From the NCBI GenBank assembly GCA_028279215.1, contig JANQOF010000071.1:1-47769 (forward strand): 47,769 nt of DNA, read 5' to 3'. Shown piece by piece: positions 34,955-45,075 of this stretch. This DNA is from Pirellulales bacterium. Its GTDB lineage: Bacteria > Planctomycetota > Planctomycetia > Pirellulales > Lacipirellulaceae. The stretch's first letter is position 1. Every line of letters starts with the position of its first letter. The notes under the pieces are model-generated. The model saw nothing but the letters and a program-made list of their open reading frames with translations, had not been told where the DNA came from and did no database searches. A program made the position numbers and the translations under genes.

Positions 34955-36277
34955 TCACTCGCCAATCGCATATAGATGCGTGTCGGTGCGGGCGATGAAC
35001 TCTCCATCGACCACCGCAGGCGTCGCCATCATATCGCCGTCTAGCTGATTGTTGGCAATCTGCTCACCCTTGGTGGTTGAGTCGACAACGGTCGTCAGTC
35101 CATCGCGATTGAAGTAGTAGATCAGATCGCCCACCCGTAGCGGCGATGCCGAATACGTTCCCGGAAGTCGCTTCTTCCACAACACAGAGCCGGTCGACGC
35201 GTCTAAACACTGTCCGATGCCGTTATCGCTCACCAGAAAGATTCGCCCTTGGTGAAGCACTGGCGAAGGTTGGGTCGGAACCTGCTTGCCGTGCGACCAT
35301 TCGACGTGCGACTCGCTCACGTCACCTTCTCCGCCGCGGCGTATCCTGAGCAGGTTAGGATGGGTGTAACCTGTGCAGCAATAAATGTGCGTATCGTCGA
35401 CAACAGGCCGTGGCACCACCGAGAATCCAGGGCCGTGGTCGACGCTCCAAATCTCTCGCCCGTCTTCGGGCGCGTAGGCAATGATCCACTGGGCGCCGGG
35501 GATCACGATTTGCGCGTCGCCGCTCTCATTGATGACTAACGGCGTGCAATACGACTTGCGAAAATCGGGGTTGGTGGAACGAATAGGCGGCCGAGGCTGT
35601 CGCCAAACGTCGTCGCCGGTGCGCTTGTCGACCGCTACGATGAATTGCTTGTCCGCACCATCGCAAGTGAGCACCACCAGATCGCCGCAAAGCGCAGGCG
35701 AGCTACCTGGTCCGACGAAATGCTCAATGGGAAACTCTCGCTGCCAAACGATGGAAGCATCCGAGGAGTCGACGCACACGGTACCGTATCGGCCGAAGTG
35801 GCAGTAGACGCGGCCATCTTCAATGACCGGCGTCGGCGAAGCATAGCTGTTAAGCGAGTGAATGGGATTCGGCGCATCGACGTGCACCAACTCCTCATCA
35901 TGCTTGATTCGACCGGTTTGGCGGTCTACGCAAACCACGCGCAAGGACACTTCGGAAGACAACTCCATGGCGTTGGCGGTCGACATGCCCTTAACGCGGT
36001 CTTTCAACTCCTCCGGGTCGCCTTTACGTTCAATGGCCGTCGTCATCCAGATTTGATCGCCTTCGACCACCGGCGACGACCAACCGCGCCCTGGAATGGC
36101 GGTCTTCCAACGAATGTTGGAGTCTTCACTCCACGTGAGCGGAGCAACCTGGCCGGCGTCGCCCTGCCCATCCGGCCCACGAAACTGCGGCCAACTCGAA
36201 TTGCCCGACGCCGGCATGCAACCCAGCGTTAGATAGGAAAGCGACAGAAAAACCGCAAAGAACTTGACGTAGTGCAT
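34955..36277 (-). CDS. PQQ-like beta-propeller repeat lipoprotein
   Basis: The 440-residue protein starts with a lipoprotein signal (YLTLGC, Cys at about 20), then SSWPQFRGPDGQG, the standard opening of planctomycete PQQ-like propeller proteins. It continues with about seven blade repeats of the form SSPVVEGDQIWM, ASPTPVIEDGRVYCHFG, VSDNGIGQCLDASTGSVLWK and ATPAVVDGEFIART. It has no PQQ-dehydrogenase catalytic residues that I can see, so it is probably a structural or binding protein outside the cytoplasm. The ATG at 36277 fits the signal peptide. It follows the WcaJ-type gene on the same strand by 83 bases. Confidence 0.85.
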   Translation of the reverse strand: MHYVKFFAVFLSLSYLTLGCMPASGNSSWPQFRGPDGQGDAGQVAPLTWSEDSNIRWKTAIPGRGWSSPVVEGDQIWMTTAIERKGDPEELKDRVKGMSTANAMELSSEVSLRVVCVDRQTGRIKHDEELVHVDAPNPIHSLNSYASPTPVIEDGRVYCHFGRYGTVCVDSSDASIVWQREFPIEHFVGPGSSPALCGDLVVLTCDGADKQFIVAVDKRTGDDVWRQPRPPIRSTNPDFRKSYCTPLVINESGDAQIVIPGAQWIIAYAPEDGREIWSVDHGPGFSVVPRPVVDDTHIYCCTGYTHPNLLRIRRGGEGDVSESHVEWSHGKQVPTQPSPVLHQGRIFLVSDNGIGQCLDASTGSVLWKKRLPGTYSASPLRVGDLIYYFNRDGLTTVVDSTTKGEQIANNQLDGDMMATPAVVDGEFIARTDTHLYAIGE

Positions 36278-36360
36278 GGCGTTGGATGCTCCAAGTGATC
36301 GAATCGCTTGTGACCATCGTACCAAAAATGTAACAACCGAGCGAGAATCTGCGACATGCG

Positions 36361-37770
36361 CTAGTAAGCGCCTTCCTGTTTGAGCACGATCGAAAATGTG
36401 CGGGCTAAGATTCGCATGTCCATACACAGCGACCATTCGCGAATGTACTGGTGGTCGAATCGGACGCGGCCGGCCATCTTGTCGAGCGTTTCGGTCTCGC
36501 CGCGATAGCCCATTACCTGAGCGAGCCCAGTGATGCCTGGCTTCACCTTATGCCGCAACATGTAGCCTTCGATAAGCGAGCGATACTGCTCGTTGTGGGC
36601 GGTAGCGTGAGGTCGCGGGCCTACCAGCGACATGCTGCCTTCGAGCACGTTGAATAGCTGCGGCAACTCGTCGAGCGATGTCCGCCGCAGAAACGCTCCG
36701 ACGCGGGTGACGCGTTGGTCGTTCTTGGTTGCCTGTTTCACAGTCGCTCCATCCTCGCAACAGGTCATAGTGCGGAACTTCCAAATAAGAATCTCCTGTC
36801 CGTTGATGCCGTACCGCTTCTGCCGGAAGAAGACGGGCCCCTTGGACGTGAATTTGACTGCCGCGGCAATCGCGAGCATCGGCACCGCGGCGCACGCCAG
36901 GATGAGTGCACCGAGGACCAAGTCGGAGACGCGCTTCAGCAAGCCATCGATGCCATAGAGTGGATTCTCAAAAACGCTAACGGCTGGCAAGCCCTTGATA
37001 TTGGTCCAGCGGGCGTGGAGCAACTCGAAAACGAAAAAGTCGGGAACGATGTAAACGCTAGCGGTTGTATCGCCCAAAGCGCGCAACACCTGCTGAATTC
37101 GCTGCTCGGCCCGCATGGGGAACGTAATGTACACGATGTCGATCGACCCGCGTTTGGCGGCATGCACCAAGTCGTCAAGACTGCCAATGCGACCACCTAG
37201 TTCGGCGGGAATCGACACGGTGCGAGCTTCGGGGCGATCGTCGAAGAATCCTGCCACGCGCAAACCGAGTTCCGGAGATCCCTGCAGGTTCCACGCGAGC
37301 TGAATCCCCAGATCGTTGGCGCCGCAAATCGCCACCGTTTTGGTGTTAAGGCCGCGAGTACGCAGTTGTTGCTGCATCCAACGCAGCACCGACCGACCCG
37401 CCGCGAGCAGCAGCGGCGTGCCGGCAATCCAGATGACCTTAGTTTCGTACGAAACCGTGCTGTTGTAGGTGGTCAGCAGCCCGACGCCCAACAACACGGG
37501 TACGGCATAGGCCCAGGTGAGCAGAATGCACGCCAGCTCGCGACGAATTCGCGATCCCCGCCAACTACGATACAACCCGCTTAGTTCAGCCGCGACGTGA
37601 TACACCAACACGGCGGCAGCCGATAGCACCAACCACTCGTCGAGGCCGACGTCGGGCGTGAAGTCGAGCGCCCATCGAGTGCACAGGGCGATCAACACAC
37701 CGTCGATCAAACGATGCAAGCTGTTGATCGGCGAGGCGTGCTCGGCAATTTCGCGCGAAACGGGCGACAT
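36361..37770 (-). CDS. Undecaprenyl-phosphate glycosyl-1-phosphate transferase, WcaJ-like
   Basis: The 469-residue protein has four or five N-terminal helices, a CoA-binding-like Rossmann domain (TVAICGANDLGIQLAW at about 150), then a further membrane helix. The C-terminal bacterial sugar transferase domain follows (GPVFFRQKRYGINGQEI, IWKFRTM, SLDELPQLFNVLEGSMSLVG, KPGITGLAQVMGYRGET). It transfers a hexose-1-phosphate to undecaprenyl phosphate, the first step of exopolysaccharide assembly. The length agrees with WcaJ (about 464). The start at 37770 was chosen over 38091. No other exopolysaccharide gene is adjacent. It is divergent from the alpha-2-macroglobulin gene. Confidence 0.92.
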   Translation of the reverse strand: MSPVSREIAEHASPINSLHRLIDGVLIALCTRWALDFTPDVGLDEWLVLSAAAVLVYHVAAELSGLYRSWRGSRIRRELACILLTWAYAVPVLLGVGLLTTYNSTVSYETKVIWIAGTPLLLAAGRSVLRWMQQQLRTRGLNTKTVAICGANDLGIQLAWNLQGSPELGLRVAGFFDDRPEARTVSIPAELGGRIGSLDDLVHAAKRGSIDIVYITFPMRAEQRIQQVLRALGDTTASVYIVPDFFVFELLHARWTNIKGLPAVSVFENPLYGIDGLLKRVSDLVLGALILACAAVPMLAIAAAVKFTSKGPVFFRQKRYGINGQEILIWKFRTMTCCEDGATVKQATKNDQRVTRVGAFLRRTSLDELPQLFNVLEGSMSLVGPRPHATAHNEQYRSLIEGYMLRHKVKPGITGLAQVMGYRGETETLDKMAGRVRFDHQYIREWSLCMDMRILARTFSIVLKQEGAY

Positions 37771-38065
37771 GGGCGATACAGGGCGGAAAGGGCGCGGCGT
37801 GGACGGAAAGGCAATTCTGCAACCGCCGTGCCAGGTGCCAAAACCCAGTAATTTTCGCCAATGTTCGCCAGTCACGTTGCGGTTTGGCAACGCGGCGTGC
37901 TGCAAATTTCGCTTCCGCGCTGGCGTCTCGCCGAGCACTTCGTGTCGCGGGCGCGGGAACTTACACCTTCGCGAGTACGTCCAAGTTTCGTATGTTGGAC
38001 ACTCGCGCGGCCCATGGTTGCCGCCCTTCTTCATCGGAACAATACAGAATCGATCGGCAACGTCT

Positions 38066-41000
38066 ATGAATCTGCTTGGCAAGCGGCGCACTCTGTGGAT
38101 ACTCGCTCTGTCGGCCGTAATCGTGCCGCTCTACAACACAGGCGCGGAACTACCACCGCCTTCGACTAGCAAAGATGGTGCTGACAAGTTGAAGGATGAA
38201 GGCAACTACAAAGAAGCGTTGGAAAGATACTCTGAACGTCTGCAGTCGCCCGACCTTCCCGGCAGCAAACTGCAACACGAGCTACCGCGGGCGATTGAGT
38301 GTTTGCAACGGCTCAATCGACTGAATGAGTTCGACACGTTGGTCGACTTGGCGGTCGACGCCCACCCCAACGACTGGCGACTGCTGGCCGCGGCGTCGAA
38401 TGCTTACGTCCACGTCCCCCACTACGGTTACATGATCGCCGGAGGGTTTCAGCGCGGGCAGCACCGTGGCGGAGGAAAGGTGATGCATGCCACGGCCCGC
38501 GATCGGGTGCGGGCACTGCAACTGGTTTGGCGAGCGTTCGAAGCCGCCGAGTCGGACCCCGATGCGACGGCTCCTGAGAAAGCCCGTGTAGCCCAGCAAC
38601 TGGCTAGCACTTTGCAAACCAACCGCAGTGGTAATCGCGCCTGGCGACTGCAGTTGCTGACCGATCTGGATAACCTGCCTGACTACGACGAAGGGTGGGG
38701 TTATGGCGACGGCACCCAGGGAGCGCCGGTGGATGAAAATAACAAGCCCTTATTCTACGGCGTGCCCAAAACCTGGGCCGAAGCACAGAACGATGGCCAG
38801 CGATGGCGGTGGGCGCTGGAGCAGATGGTCGAGCACGACGCCGATTACCGCTGGACGGAACTCATCACGCGGGGTGATTTTCTGCGGAGCCAGTTTGGGG
38901 TCACCACACTCGGCGGCGACCTGCAACCGCTGCTAGCCAAAGCCGAACAATCGGGCGAGACAAGCCTCTACTCGCTCCACACGCTCACCGACGGCGAAAC
39001 CCTCGCCCGCCTGGCCACTGGTGTACAGCGTTTTGCGCTGCCGGACGAACACAACTTCGTCTTACTGTACCAACAGGCATTCGAAATCGGTCAAAAGTCG
39101 GGCACCAAGAGCCGGGCCCATACTCCGGCCGAACATCTGGCACGGTTGTTCGCCGACCGCCGGCAGTTCGATCGCTCCGCGGAGCACTGGCGGCAGGCTT
39201 TAGAGTATGCAGGCCACCCGCGTCAGAAGAAGGTTGCTAAAGATCAAATCGACCAGATCGAAAAGCCGTGGGGACAGTTCGAAGTAGCCGAACTGCAACC
39301 CTCGGGCAGCGGGGCGACATTCGAGTTCCGCTTCCGCAATGCACCGCAGGTGGAGTTTACCGCACATGCCGTGAAAGTCGGCGAACTGCTCGCCGACGTC
39401 AAAGGGTACATCAAGAGCCGTCCGCGCAAATTCGATTGGCAGAAGATCGACGTTGGTAACATCGGGCATCGGTTGGTGCGGGAGAAGCAGGAAAAGTACA
39501 TCGGCCAACAAGTAGCTCAGTGGACCACGGAACTCGAACCCGGAACCAAGCATTTCGATCGCCGCAAGACCGTGACTTCGCCGCTGCAGCAGGCAGGCGC
39601 GTACCTCATCACCGCAAAGGTCGCCGACGGCAACACTTCGACCATCGTGCTCTGGGTCGCCGATACGGCGATTGTCAAAAAGCAGGTGGAGAACGCCACG
39701 TTCTACTACATCGCCGACGCGGTGACGGGGCAACCAATCGAGAAGGCCAACCTCGAGTTGTTCGGCTACTACTACGAGCGTCGAAAGCCCGACGAAATGA
39801 AGGTCGACGTCAAACAGTTCGCGGAAATGACCGATGCCGATGGGCAGGTGGTCGTTCCTATCGCCGACACCAACGACGCTTCCCGTCATCAGTGGCTAGC
39901 CATCGCCACCACACCGGAGGGACGGCTTGCCTATTTAGGTTTTCATCAGGTTTGGCAAGCTCACAGGTCTGACTCGACGTACAACCAGGTGAAGACCTTC
40001 GCGATCACCGACCGCCCGGTATATCGCCCCGAGCAGAAGGTTCACATGAAGATTTGGGTCGAACGCGCCCGCTACGACGGCCCCGACGAAAACGAGTTTG
40101 CCCACAAGACGTTCCAACTCGAAATCCATGATCCCAAGGGCGAACGGGTCTACAACAAGCAGCTCGCCGCCAATGCGTACGGCGGCGTGGTAGCCGACTT
40201 CGAGCTCCCCAGCACCGCAACGCTCGGCCAGTATCAATTTCATCTAGTGAACTACGGCGGCGGGACGTTCCGCGTTGAGGAATACAAGAAGCCCGAGTTC
40301 CAAGTAACAGTCGATGCACCGAAAGAGCCGCTGGCGCTGGGCGATAAGTTCGAGGCCACCATTGCCGCGCGTTACTACTTCGGCGAGCCGGTGCGCGAAG
40401 GCACAGTAAAGTACAAAGTGACCCGCACGACGCGTGACGCCGAGTGGCTACCGAGTGGCCCTTGGGACTGGCTATATGGTCGGGGCTATTGGTGGTTTGG
40501 CTTCGACTACACTTGGTACCCAGGTTGGGCCCGTTGGGGATGTATGGCGCCCTACCCATGGTGGGTTTGGCGGCAACCTCAGCAACCGGAAATCGTTGCC
40601 GAAGGCGAGGCACCGCTCGATGCCGATGGCAAGCTCCAACTTACCATCGACTCGGCGCTCGCCAAAGCGCTACATCCCGATCACGACCACGACTACCGCA
40701 TCGAAGCCCAAGTGGTCGATCGATCGCGGCGGACGATTGTCGGCTCGGGTAGCGTGCTTGTCGCGCGTCAGCCGTTCGAGGTCTACGCCTGGACCGACCG
40801 TGGCTACTACCGCACCGGCGACACCATCGCTGCCAGCTTCCAAGCCCGGCGGCCCGACGGCGAACCCGTTGCCGGCGCGGGGAAGCTGCGGCTACTATCG
40901 ATTGAATACGACGACGATGGCAAACCGATCGAAACCGCCGTGAGCGAATGGGACCTGGATACCAACAGCGAGGGACGCGCCGAACTACAGATCAAGGCGT

Positions 41001-44000
41001 CCGAAGCCGGCCAGTATCGACTGTCGTACAGCGTGACCAGCGGCGATGAGAAAACGATCGAGGGCGGATACGTGTTTACCATTGTCGGCGATGGGTTCGA
41101 TGGCAACGGTTTTCGTTTCGCCGATTTGGAACTCGTGCCCGACAAGCGGCACTACGCGCCAGGCGACAAGCTACAACTGCAAATCAACACGAATCGTCGC
41201 AATGGAGTCGTACTGCTGTACCTTCGGTCTGACGGCGGCGTGTATACCAAACCGCGAACGATCCGGATGGATGGCAAGAGCACCGTATTGGAAATCGATG
41301 TCGCGCAAGGCGACATGCCCAACTTCTTCGTCGAAGCGCAAACCGTCTCGTCGGGCAAAGTGCACACGGTGGTCAAACAAATCGTCGTGCCGCCGGCGAA
41401 ACGCGTGGTGAATGTCGAAGTCGCGCCGTCGGCCGCGGCGTTTCAACCAGGGCAGGAAGCGGCGGTGAAAATCCGCCTCACCGACGAAGAGGGCAAGCCC
41501 GTGGTCGGCGACACGGTGCTCACGGTCTACGATCAAGCGCTCGAATACATCTCTAGCGGGTCGAATGTGGGCGATATTCGCGAGGCGTTCTGGGGATGGA
41601 AGCGAAGTCACCACCCAAGCACCGAAGACAACCTCGAGCGCTACACGAACAACGTCATCCCACCAGGCCAAACGGCAATGCAGTCGATCGGCGCGTTTGG
41701 CTATCTGGTGGCGGCGACCAGAACAAGGGAAGGCCGCGGCCAGGCAAAAGACAGATTCTCACGCGGGGCCGGCGCGATGCGGTTTGGAGCCCTAGCGGCG
41801 CCAGCTACCGCGGCCTTTGACGCCGTCGAAGAGAGTGCGCCCATGGAATCGGACGGCGATTCAAGACAGAGTTTGTTCTTCAGCCAAGACCAGGAAGTCG
41901 GAAGCGTAGATGCGTTCGTGGACTCCGAATCCTGCCAAATGGTCGAGCCCTCCGTCCGCAAGGAGTTTGCCGACACCGCCTACTGGGCCGCTTCGGTCGA
42001 GACCGATGGCGACGGCCTGGCCGAAGTGAAGTTCCCGATGCCCGAGAACCTCACGAATTGGAAGTTCGGCGTCTGGACCATGGCGCACGGCACGCGCGTC
42101 GGCGATGGCTCGGCGACGGCAGTTACACGCAAGAACTTGCTGGTTCGGCTGCAGACTCCGCGATTCTTGGTCGAGACCGACGAGGTGGTCCTCTCCGCGA
42201 ATGTGCATAACTATCTTCCAGACGCCAAGCAGGTTCGCGTGCGATTGGAACTCGATGGCGACTATCTGGCCGCTACCGGCGAGCTGGAGAAGCTGGTCGA
42301 GATTGACGCGGGCGGCGAGACGCGCGTCGACTGGCGACTGACTGCGGCCAAGGAAGGCATCGCCGTGGTGCGGGCCCTTGCGCTCACCGACGAGGAGTCC
42401 GACGCAATGCAGCTCGAGATTCCCGTCAAGGTCCACGGCATAGAGAAGCTCATTCCCCACAGCGGCGTCATCGCGGCCGATGGGTCCGAGCAGGCGTTTG
42501 AAGTCGTGGTGCCCGACGAGCGGCGCGTGAGCGATACGCGGCTTGAAGTGCAATTCTCGCCAACGCTGGCCGGAGCAATGGTCGACGCCCTGCCCTACTT
42601 GATCGACTACCCTTACGGGTGCACCGAACAAACCCTCAACCGGTTCTTGCCCGCGGTCGTCACGCAGCAAACACTCCGCCGAATGGGCGTCGATCTGCAG
42701 GCGATACGCGAGAAGCAAACCAACCTGAACCCTCAAGAACTCGGTGCCCCGGCTGTTCGGGCGGAGCAGTGGAAACGCTACAAAGCCAACCCCGTGTTCG
42801 ACGAGGCGGAACTCGACAAAGTAGTCAAAGCGGGCGTCAATCGTCTTTCCGAAATGCAGCTTTCCGATGGCGGCTGGGGCTGGTTTAGCGGCTTTGGCGA
42901 GTGGAGTTCGGCCCACACCACGTCGGTCGTGGTCCGAGGTTTAGTTGTCGCCAAGCGAAACGACGTGGCCATCGTGCCGGGCGTGCTGGATCGCGGCATC
43001 CAGTGGCTCGCCGAATACCAATCCGGCGAACTGGCTAAACTCGACAATCGCAATCCAGACGGATCGCGCAAGGACGTTGACGCGCCGTTCAAGTCTCGCG
43101 CCGATAACATCGACGCGCTGGTGTATCTCGTGCTCACCGAAGCCAAGCGGGCGGAACTCGAATCGGCGCCAGCCAAGCAGCTTTCCAAGATGCGCCAGTA
43201 CTTGTATGAGGACCGTACCAAGTTAGCCGTTTACAGCCAAGCGACGTTTGGGCTCGCTTTGCAGTACGAGTGCGAAATGAACGCGGACGATGCACCAAGC
43301 GACATGCGCGACATGGTGCTTCGCAATCTTTCGCAGTACGTAGTGACCGATGCCGAGAACCAGACGGCCTACCTCAATCTTCCTGGCGGCTATTGGTGGT
43401 ACTGGTATGGAAGCGAATACGAAGCCCAAGCCTACTATTTGAAGCTACTGGCGGCCAACGACCCCAAGGGCGATACGGCGTCAGGATTGGTGAAGTACCT
43501 GCTGAATAATCGCAAGCACGCCAGCTATTGGAACAGCACCCGCGACACGGCGCTCGTGGTGGAAGCCATGGCCGACTATCTTGCCGCCACCGGCGAGGGT
43601 GCCCAAGAAATGACGGTTGAAGTTTGGCTCAACGGGCAGCGACAGAAAACAGTGGAGATCACGCCTGAAGTGTTGTTCTCGTTCGATAACCGATTCGTCG
43701 TCGAAGGAGGCGACATCGAAGGGGGCCGCCACACGCTCGAACTTCGCAAGACCGGCAAGGGACGGCTGTACTACAACGCCTACCTGTCGCTCTTCTCGCT
43801 TGAAGACGATATCAAAGCTGCCGGTCTCGAACTCAAGGTCGACCGCAAGTATTACAAGCTCACACCGGTCGACGCGACAGCCGACGTCGCCGGCGGGCGC
43901 GGCCAAGCGGTGTCGCAAAAGGTCGAGAAGTACGAGCGCACTGAAGTCCCGAACCTGGGCGTTGTCGAAAGTGGCGATCTGGTGGAGATCGAACTAACTG

Positions 44001-44305
44001 TCCAGAGCAAGAACGACTACGAATACATCTTGCTCGAAGACCTTAAGGCAGCCGGCTTCGAGCCCGTGGAGGTTCGCAGCGGATACAACGGCAACGACTT
44101 GGGCGCTTACATGGAACTGCGCGACGACCGTGTGAGCCTGTTCGTCCGCTCGCTAGCCCGCGGCACCCACAGCGTAAGCTACCGCATGCGGGCCGAAACG
44201 CCCGGCAAGTTCTCCGCCCTACCCACCAAGGCGTACGCCATGTACGCCCCCGAGCTGAAGGCCAACTCCAACGAGATCAAAGTCCGCGTGGTGGACGAGG
44301 ATTGA
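38066..44305 (+). CDS. Alpha-2-macroglobulin family protein with thioester motif
   Basis: The 2079-residue protein has a signal peptide (about 1-27), an N-terminal TPR-like helical region (about 35-400), and macroglobulin domains with FAITDRPVYRPEQKVHMKIW at about 639 and WTDRGYYRTGDTIAASFQA at about 907. A strikingly aromatic insert (about 797-840) follows the first. Then come a low-complexity bait-like stretch (about 1215-1285), the A2M domain (AYWAASVETDGDGLAEVKFP) and the thioester domain with YPYGCTEQTLNRFLP, where Cys1519 and Gln1522 can form the internal thioester. It should act as a broad protease trap at the envelope. No PBP1C gene lies beside it, unlike in enterobacteria. Upstream frame to 37658 is not part of the protein. 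Confidence 0.92.
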   Translation: MNLLGKRRTLWILALSAVIVPLYNTGAELPPPSTSKDGADKLKDEGNYKEALERYSERLQSPDLPGSKLQHELPRAIECLQRLNRLNEFDTLVDLAVDAHPNDWRLLAAASNAYVHVPHYGYMIAGGFQRGQHRGGGKVMHATARDRVRALQLVWRAFEAAESDPDATAPEKARVAQQLASTLQTNRSGNRAWRLQLLTDLDNLPDYDEGWGYGDGTQGAPVDENNKPLFYGVPKTWAEAQNDGQRWRWALEQMVEHDADYRWTELITRGDFLRSQFGVTTLGGDLQPLLAKAEQSGETSLYSLHTLTDGETLARLATGVQRFALPDEHNFVLLYQQAFEIGQKSGTKSRAHTPAEHLARLFADRRQFDRSAEHWRQALEYAGHPRQKKVAKDQIDQIEKPWGQFEVAELQPSGSGATFEFRFRNAPQVEFTAHAVKVGELLADVKGYIKSRPRKFDWQKIDVGNIGHRLVREKQEKYIGQQVAQWTTELEPGTKHFDRRKTVTSPLQQAGAYLITAKVADGNTSTIVLWVADTAIVKKQVENATFYYIADAVTGQPIEKANLELFGYYYERRKPDEMKVDVKQFAEMTDADGQVVVPIADTNDASRHQWLAIATTPEGRLAYLGFHQVWQAHRSDSTYNQVKTFAITDRPVYRPEQKVHMKIWVERARYDGPDENEFAHKTFQLEIHDPKGERVYNKQLAANAYGGVVADFELPSTATLGQYQFHLVNYGGGTFRVEEYKKPEFQVTVDAPKEPLALGDKFEATIAARYYFGEPVREGTVKYKVTRTTRDAEWLPSGPWDWLYGRGYWWFGFDYTWYPGWARWGCMAPYPWWVWRQPQQPEIVAEGEAPLDADGKLQLTIDSALAKALHPDHDHDYRIEAQVVDRSRRTIVGSGSVLVARQPFEVYAWTDRGYYRTGDTIAASFQARRPDGEPVAGAGKLRLLSIEYDDDGKPIETAVSEWDLDTNSEGRAELQIKASEAGQYRLSYSVTSGDEKTIEGGYVFTIVGDGFDGNGFRFADLELVPDKRHYAPGDKLQLQINTNRRNGVVLLYLRSDGGVYTKPRTIRMDGKSTVLEIDVAQGDMPNFFVEAQTVSSGKVHTVVKQIVVPPAKRVVNVEVAPSAAAFQPGQEAAVKIRLTDEEGKPVVGDTVLTVYDQALEYISSGSNVGDIREAFWGWKRSHHPSTEDNLERYTNNVIPPGQTAMQSIGAFGYLVAATRTREGRGQAKDRFSRGAGAMRFGALAAPATAAFDAVEESAPMESDGDSRQSLFFSQDQEVGSVDAFVDSESCQMVEPSVRKEFADTAYWAASVETDGDGLAEVKFPMPENLTNWKFGVWTMAHGTRVGDGSATAVTRKNLLVRLQTPRFLVETDEVVLSANVHNYLPDAKQVRVRLELDGDYLAATGELEKLVEIDAGGETRVDWRLTAAKEGIAVVRALALTDEESDAMQLEIPVKVHGIEKLIPHSGVIAADGSEQAFEVVVPDERRVSDTRLEVQFSPTLAGAMVDALPYLIDYPYGCTEQTLNRFLPAVVTQQTLRRMGVDLQAIREKQTNLNPQELGAPAVRAEQWKRYKANPVFDEAELDKVVKAGVNRLSEMQLSDGGWGWFSGFGEWSSAHTTSVVVRGLVVAKRNDVAIVPGVLDRGIQWLAEYQSGELAKLDNRNPDGSRKDVDAPFKSRADNIDALVYLVLTEAKRAELESAPAKQLSKMRQYLYEDRTKLAVYSQATFGLALQYECEMNADDAPSDMRDMVLRNLSQYVVTDAENQTAYLNLPGGYWWYWYGSEYEAQAYYLKLLAANDPKGDTASGLVKYLLNNRKHASYWNSTRDTALVVEAMADYLAATGEGAQEMTVEVWLNGQRQKTVEITPEVLFSFDNRFVVEGGDIEGGRHTLELRKTGKGRLYYNAYLSLFSLEDDIKAAGLELKVDRKYYKLTPVDATADVAGGRGQAVSQKVEKYERTEVPNLGVVESGDLVEIELTVQSKNDYEYILLEDLKAAGFEPVEVRSGYNGNDLGAYMELRDDRVSLFVRSLARGTHSVSYRMRAETPGKFSALPTKAYAMYAPELKANSNEIKVRVVDED

Positions 44306-44427
44306 GCGGAAGAGCGGAGCTTTCCCAACTCTTCACCCCGTGCATTCGCCCATCCTTGGCGGCGCGTTGCGAATTGGCGTAGAATGCGGCAACGCAGGTT
44401 CAACTTCCCCTCGCGAAAGGAGTCGCC

Positions 44428-45051
44428 GTGTCTACTGTGATGCTCGAAAAGGTGCTTGTCGTTCCGACCGCTTTGTTCCACGACTTGGGACACTTTCAAG
44501 GCTTCTCGCCCGACGTCGAACGGTACTTCGAGCCACTGGTTGGTAGCCCGCAAGTTAGCTACCGCGCACGCGGCGAGATGGAAGAAGACCCAAGCTTCAA
44601 GCAATTGATTCCCTACTGCCTGTTCCGTTACATAGCGCCGACAGGCGAGATGCACATCTTCGATTATCTTCGCGGCGGCGGCGTGGGCGAAGCGCGGTTG
44701 CGGGCAAAGCGAAGCGTGGGCGTCGGCGGACACATCTCGCTCGAAGACGCCGAGGCGGTCAATCACACCGGCGACGTCTACCGCGAAGGCCTCCAGCGCG
44801 AGCTGGCCGAGGAAGTGTCGATCGAAACGCCTTACCGCGAACGCGCGGTTGGTCTGATTAACGACGACGAAACCGACGTCGGCAAAGTCCATCTGGGCGT
44901 TGTGCATTTATTCGACGTCGAGTCGCCAAACGTCCAACCGAACGAAGACGACCTTGCCGAAGCCGGCTTCCGCCCCGCGGAAGAAATCCTCGCCGACCTC
45001 GATCGTTACGAGTCCTGGTCACAAATTGTGATACGTGCATTGTTCGACTAA
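44428..45051 (+). CDS. Nudix-like phosphoesterase family protein
   Basis: The 207-residue protein begins at GTG 44428 behind a good ribosome site (AAAGGAG at 44416-44422). The middle has SVGVGGHISLEDA and YREGLQRELAEEVSIE, a Nudix box with the REUxEE core but a longer spacing than the usual Gx5Ex7, then GLINDDETDVGKVHLGVVH. It resembles proteins annotated as phosphoesterase in planctomycetes. The core Glu residues for Mg are present, so hydrolysis of a nucleotide-like substrate is plausible but unproven. The next gene follows after 24 bases on the same strand. Confidence 0.75.
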   Translation: MSTVMLEKVLVVPTALFHDLGHFQGFSPDVERYFEPLVGSPQVSYRARGEMEEDPSFKQLIPYCLFRYIAPTGEMHIFDYLRGGGVGEARLRAKRSVGVGGHISLEDAEAVNHTGDVYREGLQRELAEEVSIETPYRERAVGLINDDETDVGKVHLGVVHLFDVESPNVQPNEDDLAEAGFRPAEEILADLDRYESWSQIVIRALFD

Positions 45052-45075
45052 CGCCGCCCGTTGGGTCTCGCAACC

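Noticed and set aside
37658..38065. N-terminal extension of the alpha-2-macroglobulin frame
   Set aside because: The frame is open but overlaps the start of the divergent WcaJ-type gene, and a good signal peptide begins only at 38066.
41861..42916. A 351-codon minus-strand frame
   Set aside because: It lies fully inside the alpha-2-macroglobulin gene and has His/Arg-rich antisense composition.
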